Shown: positions 60,248-64,000 of the stretch, piece after piece
Layout of the letters: every line of letters starts with the position of its first letter
How positions within the stretch are numbered: position 1 is the stretch's first letter
Assembly: GCF_016086655.4 (NCBI RefSeq)
Contig: NC_052138.2
Span: 38,141,403-38,205,402 of the forward strand
Length of the DNA stretch: 64,000 bases
Direction of reading: 5' to 3'
DNA from: Lepeophtheirus salmonis
Lineage: Eukaryota > Arthropoda > Copepoda > Siphonostomatoida > Caligidae
Position numbers and translations under genes: made by a program
Notes under the pieces: model-generated
Database searches by the model: none
Told to the model about the DNA's origin: nothing
The model's input: only the letters and a program-made list of their open reading frames with translations

Positions 60248-60639
60248 TTCTGATAATTAATAAATTACTGCAACAATCCACTCTAAAAAGTACATAACTA
60301 TTATTCATGTCCCTTTTAAGCAGTAATAATTTAATTTATCTTGTATTCAATGAAACAAATTCTCACGCTCTTAAATATTTCAAGAGTACTCCATACGAAA
60401 AATATTGTGTGCGTCTTTCTTTTTTTTTTTTTTTTTTGGCTGTAAAGTACTTCACATTTGCCACCAGTAACGTTAAACGTAATATCTAACTCAAATATCC
60501 ACTCAATGTGAAGTACTTTAAATCCAAACGAAAAATGTTGTGTGCGTCTCTGTTTTTTATTTTTGGTTGTAAAGTACTCTTGAAATAATTGCAGTAATTT
60601 ATTAATTATCAGAAATGTATCACAGGAAACGGAAAACGC
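60223..60639. repeat. Inverted (head-to-head) copies of the hAT 5' end
   Basis: The 50 bases at 60223-60272 and the reverse complement of 60590-60639 agree at 47 positions. The left arm holds the start of the hAT gene on the reverse strand (MYHGKRKT). The right arm reads MYHRKRKTRF on the plus strand from ATG 60616, then diverges. The 317 bases between contain a second set of repeats (60377-60586). Confidence 0.9.
60377..60586. repeat. AGTACT repeats and inverted pair between the hAT heads
   Basis: ATTTCAAGAGTACT at 60377-60390 is exactly inverted at 60573-60586 (AGTACTCTTGAAAT). Between them a unit ACGAAAAATATTGTGTGCGT plus a T-run and GGCTGTAAAGTACTT (about 60396-60455) is repeated directly at about 60529-60577. 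TAAAGTACTTCAC (60440-60452) and GTGAAGTACTTTA are inverted relative to each other. These may be subterminal repeats of two abutting hAT ends. Confidence 0.7.
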
Positions 60640-62109
60640 GTTTTATATTCAAAGGTACAATCATTTATATTTATAAAATGACAGGCAATATTTGAAAGAG
60701 ATATTACGGTAAATTACAGGATTTGAATTCAAATTTCTGCGATGAATTGAGATACCCGAGAGTGTTAACTGTAGTTTAAAACCTCCTTTTTATCTTTCTG
60801 ACTTAATTTGGCCCCAATATTGTCTTAGAGATATAATTTATTAATTTAGTAATTCTATAAATGTGCCGGTGAATTTTGGCTACTTTAAGTACAATTTGTG
60901 GTGCCTCCAAAGGATTAATCAGAATCATTTTTTCATTTAAATGAACTATAATTTGTTGGAAAAGGTATTCCATGTTCAATTTTGAGAAAAATTATCTAGC
61001 TTCGTTTTGGGTGGACGTGCTACAAATATGTAATTTTATTATAATGACTCAGTACTATTATGAGTTGGTCATAAGTTACATATATATAATAGATTTTAAT
61101 AATTAATTATGACTTAATTCATCTATATTTACATCCTATATGATTGGTGGACGGTTGAGTAAGGTTTTTTTTTTTTTTTTGGTGCGCTGAAGCGGACAAA
61201 GCTCAATACTGACGTACGACCCTGTGTATTAGGATAGTTAAAGATATATTCAACTGCAAACAAAATCATAGACTTTAAGTCCTTTTTGAAAAGTATGAAA
61301 CAATAAATCATGTTGAAAATGAAAATATGAAGGATTCATTCGAACAAGGAAACAATTTAAAGGTCAAATCCTTTATCAACCCTTTCTGACGATATGTATA
61401 CATATGAAAGTATTGAAATTAGTCATGAGGGGCTGGATAACGTACATGCCGAGGACAAAGCGATACATTAATGTATAATATGTATAACCATACAAAATTT
61501 CAATTTATTTATAAATTGTCAAAATGAGTCTGTATATACAATAATAAAATATTATGTATCTATTTTATACATACGAATTTGTATGCACATAGATTTTTTT
61601 TCATTTATCATGAACGCTGTATACATATTTAAAATATATTTATGGTTAAAACCTATATCATTAAAAATTGATATGTTATTTATTATATTTTAAACCTCAA
61701 ACGGTGTTTTATGATTGATATATATTTTTTAATGAAGGATGTTATTCCTTAAAAATACAGGCCTGGGAAAAAGGGTGAAAAAAAAAGATAAAATTGTAAT
61801 TCTTGATTCAATTTGATACAATTACTAGGTAGTATGAAGTCCTTATTCTGCATGTTCAGTATAGAAACTATGTTCAAACGTCCAAGTTATGTCCTTGAAG
61901 GGAAATTTTCATCGCCTCCTATTCGATTGTTCACAAATTTTTATGGAGTCCAGTTCAAGCTGTTGAAAATACAAGGTGAAGCAACAGAGTTTCCTATTTC
62001 CAAATAACATTAAAATAAGTTGAATGCATGGTAGTTGTTTTTTTTGTTTGATAATTAAAGTTTTGCTATAGGTGGTCATGGAGCAAATTTGTAATATGAA
62101 AAGTTGTAC
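60640..62109. other. AT-rich non-coding stretch
   Basis: A 64-codon open frame at 61813-62007 is protein-like in part but unassigned. Nothing else. Confidence 0.35.
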
Positions 62110-62468
62110 TAGAAATACATCATTAATTTTTTTTTTTAAATATGGGTTTTTGTGTATGACGAAAAGTCTCAATTTGCTCTTCAAAGCCCTCTTTATAGTC
62201 ATAGCAGCCACGGAGGAGTCTATTTTTGGTGAGCCAATTTATCAATTGGGGGTCCTCCTTGATCTTCTTCTCCAAACTGGACATGACTTAAGATCAATGT
62301 TAAAATTTTGCTCTTACTTCCTGATATCCTGAAAAGTATTTCTCCATCATTTTTGATCTTGTCCAGTTTGCAGTTTGGAGTACTTCAAAATGTCTATAAT
62401 CCTCTCAACGTCAACATCAGCATCTCGGATATCTGAAAAGTACTGCCTTTTGGTTTTTGTTCACTCAT
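62110..62468 (-). mobile_element. Mariner relic, N-terminal part
   Basis: The reverse strand starts at ATG 62468 (MSEQKPKG). A shift leads to FSDIRDADVDVERIIDILKY followed by SKLQTG, an HTH-like region, then after more shifts DSSVAAMTIKRALKSKLRLF, corresponding to the second helix-turn-helix (S-V-A-T-I-x-RAVK). No catalytic part or TIR is found. Confidence 0.5.
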
Positions 62469-64000
62469 GATCACAAAATGAAGAAATGTTTATTATAATT
62501 TGTTTATGCAAAAAAGATGCTTGAAATACAATGTCAAAAAATAATCACTCAACTTTCTTGTATTAATGAGCAAATTAATATTAATTAACAATCCATGCTT
62601 TCCAACACATCCCTGGACATAGGTTTGAAAATCATTTTTGATTTCCATTTTTGATACATTGAATAAAACGATTTTTGGTATTTTAATAAACGGTGATTTT
62701 TATTGCATCTCTTATAATAACTGTTAAATAAGAAGTTATAGAGGAATAATTATTTTATAAAATAAGATAAAAAAATAAAATTGTGGAGAATTAGTTGGTC
62801 AAATAATTGGAAAGTTTTGATTAAAGAAAGTCTTATAAATATTGGTGTTTCCTGATTAAATCTGGTTCCAATTACCTCATTAAGACAAACTGAAACAAAT
62901 AATAATTTTTAGCATGACACAAAATCTGTCTACATCATGTTTACTCTCCGGCATAATTATCAGTGAAGTAATTCGTGTTCAAGGAATTTTCAAAATATTT
63001 AATGAAATGAAAAATTGTTTGTTTCTTTTTATATTAGAAAAAGAAGTAATTAAATAATTTTCATAAATTTCAGAAAAAATCATAGTTTCAATTTGCATTT
63101 AGTTTAATTTTATAAACTATTATGTGGAACCATTCAAGATACTGTTTAAGCTAAGCAAAGGCTTGAAAAGTGTTATCGGGACTCCGCTCCTTAAAGCGAA
63201 GAAAAAAAATAATTTAAAAAAAAGAAAATAAAAACGTTTCAACAAAACAACAAAATGAAGTGCTATTTTTACTCTACTAGGAACATAAAATTATCACATA
63301 AAAAAATTTGAATAAAAGAGGCATATTTTTTAACACAATGGGATATATATAAATGGGTTTATCTTGTTACTTTAAAAATGGAGTTTTTTTTGTTTTTTTC
63401 TTCTTTTTTTAAAAAGAAAATATCTTATTTACAATACTTATATAAGGATAATAATATTGCCTAAATTGTTTTAAGGGTAAAACAACGCATGACAGAATGT
63501 CATAAAAATATTATAACTTTGAGAGACGACATATCTGTTAATAATGATCACAATAAACAATATGCTCAGTTTTCGTATATAATATAACATAATACGTTTA
63601 AATTTTAAAAATATACAGGAATAATTTATGATAATATCTTTAGGTCCCTCCTTCCGACATTTACCCGAATTTACAATTACTTCAATTTTAACAAAATTCA
63701 CATTCCTAATTTTTATGTCTGAGACATAAAATATTACTTGAAATATCTCTAGAAAAGAAGGAAAATCTTATTCGGTTATTGTTAGAATGATAAGTTTGGA
63801 AAAAATTCCATTTTTCCAGCCCATTTTTTAACTAAGCATATTATGTTCATTATTGCTAACATCAGATCATACGATAATGCTTTGTAAAGATGTGTGAGTT
63901 TACTACAAACGCGCTTCAGAGAGAATTGCGTTTGGCTGGTTCAATTGTAAATTATTGTGCTTCGAGAATAGAGATACTCTATTGGTTAATGTTGCACAAC
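62469..64000. other. AT-rich non-coding stretch
   Basis: Nothing recognisable up to the window end. Confidence 0.45.

Noticed and set aside
1..64000. CRISPR arrays, bacterial operons, prophage or plasmid features
   Set aside because: No regularly spaced repeats, no ribosome binding sites and no compact gene blocks; the window is eukaryotic.

Overview
This is an AT-rich animal nuclear window with no bacterial signatures. I see no operons, ribosome binding sites, CRISPR arrays or dense gene packing. It is long AT-rich non-coding DNA studded with decayed transposons. The density of Tc1/mariner relics, together with a hAT element of the ZMYM1/DUF4371 type, LINE fragments and a CGGBP1-like hAT relic, fits an arthropod. 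The transposase wording resembles mariner families I associate with parasitic copepods such as the salmon louse, but that species guess is from memory and untested.

Layout. 1-6.6 kb: two broken mariner relics (1-246 and about 3160-3840) and a stop-ridden reverse-strand pseudogene (1630-2184). 6.6-7.5 kb: an internally deleted mariner with both terminal inverted repeats (TIRs). 7.5-21 kb: mostly featureless, with a tRNA-like sequence (13.94 kb), a mariner C-terminus (15.3 kb), a perfect 19-bp hairpin (16.55 kb) and a CGGBP1-like hAT relic (17.85-18.36 kb). 21-36 kb: relics of several different mariner families, a possible last-exon pair of a host gene (25.26-25.49 kb) and a deletion-derivative mariner subfamily (27.9 and 30.1 kb, third copy at 45.1 kb). 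36-46 kb: an ACCTTGA-rich repeat, a LINE reverse-transcriptase fragment with YADD (about 40.2 kb) next to degenerate 175-bp repeats, and a LINE endonuclease fragment (43.0-43.9 kb). 49-57 kb: a mariner inserted inside another mariner (49.75-51.8 kb) and further relics. 57.4-60.25 kb: a nearly full-length but frameshifted hAT transposase on the reverse strand, whose 5' end faces a second inverted copy of itself at 60.59-60.64 kb. 60.6-64 kb: one mariner N-terminal relic, otherwise nothing.

No complete host gene is identifiable. I count about 18 Tc1/mariner loci from several subfamilies. Where both the second and third catalytic acids can be placed, they are 37 residues apart, as in DD37D (maT-like) elements; two relics look instead like classical mariners of the SETMAR type. 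No transposase in the window looks intact, so any present-day mobility would need enzymes supplied from elsewhere. The strongest signals are evolutionary: a clean TA-flanked nested insertion, a deletion derivative that multiplied after its deletion, and a head-to-head duplication of a hAT 5' end.
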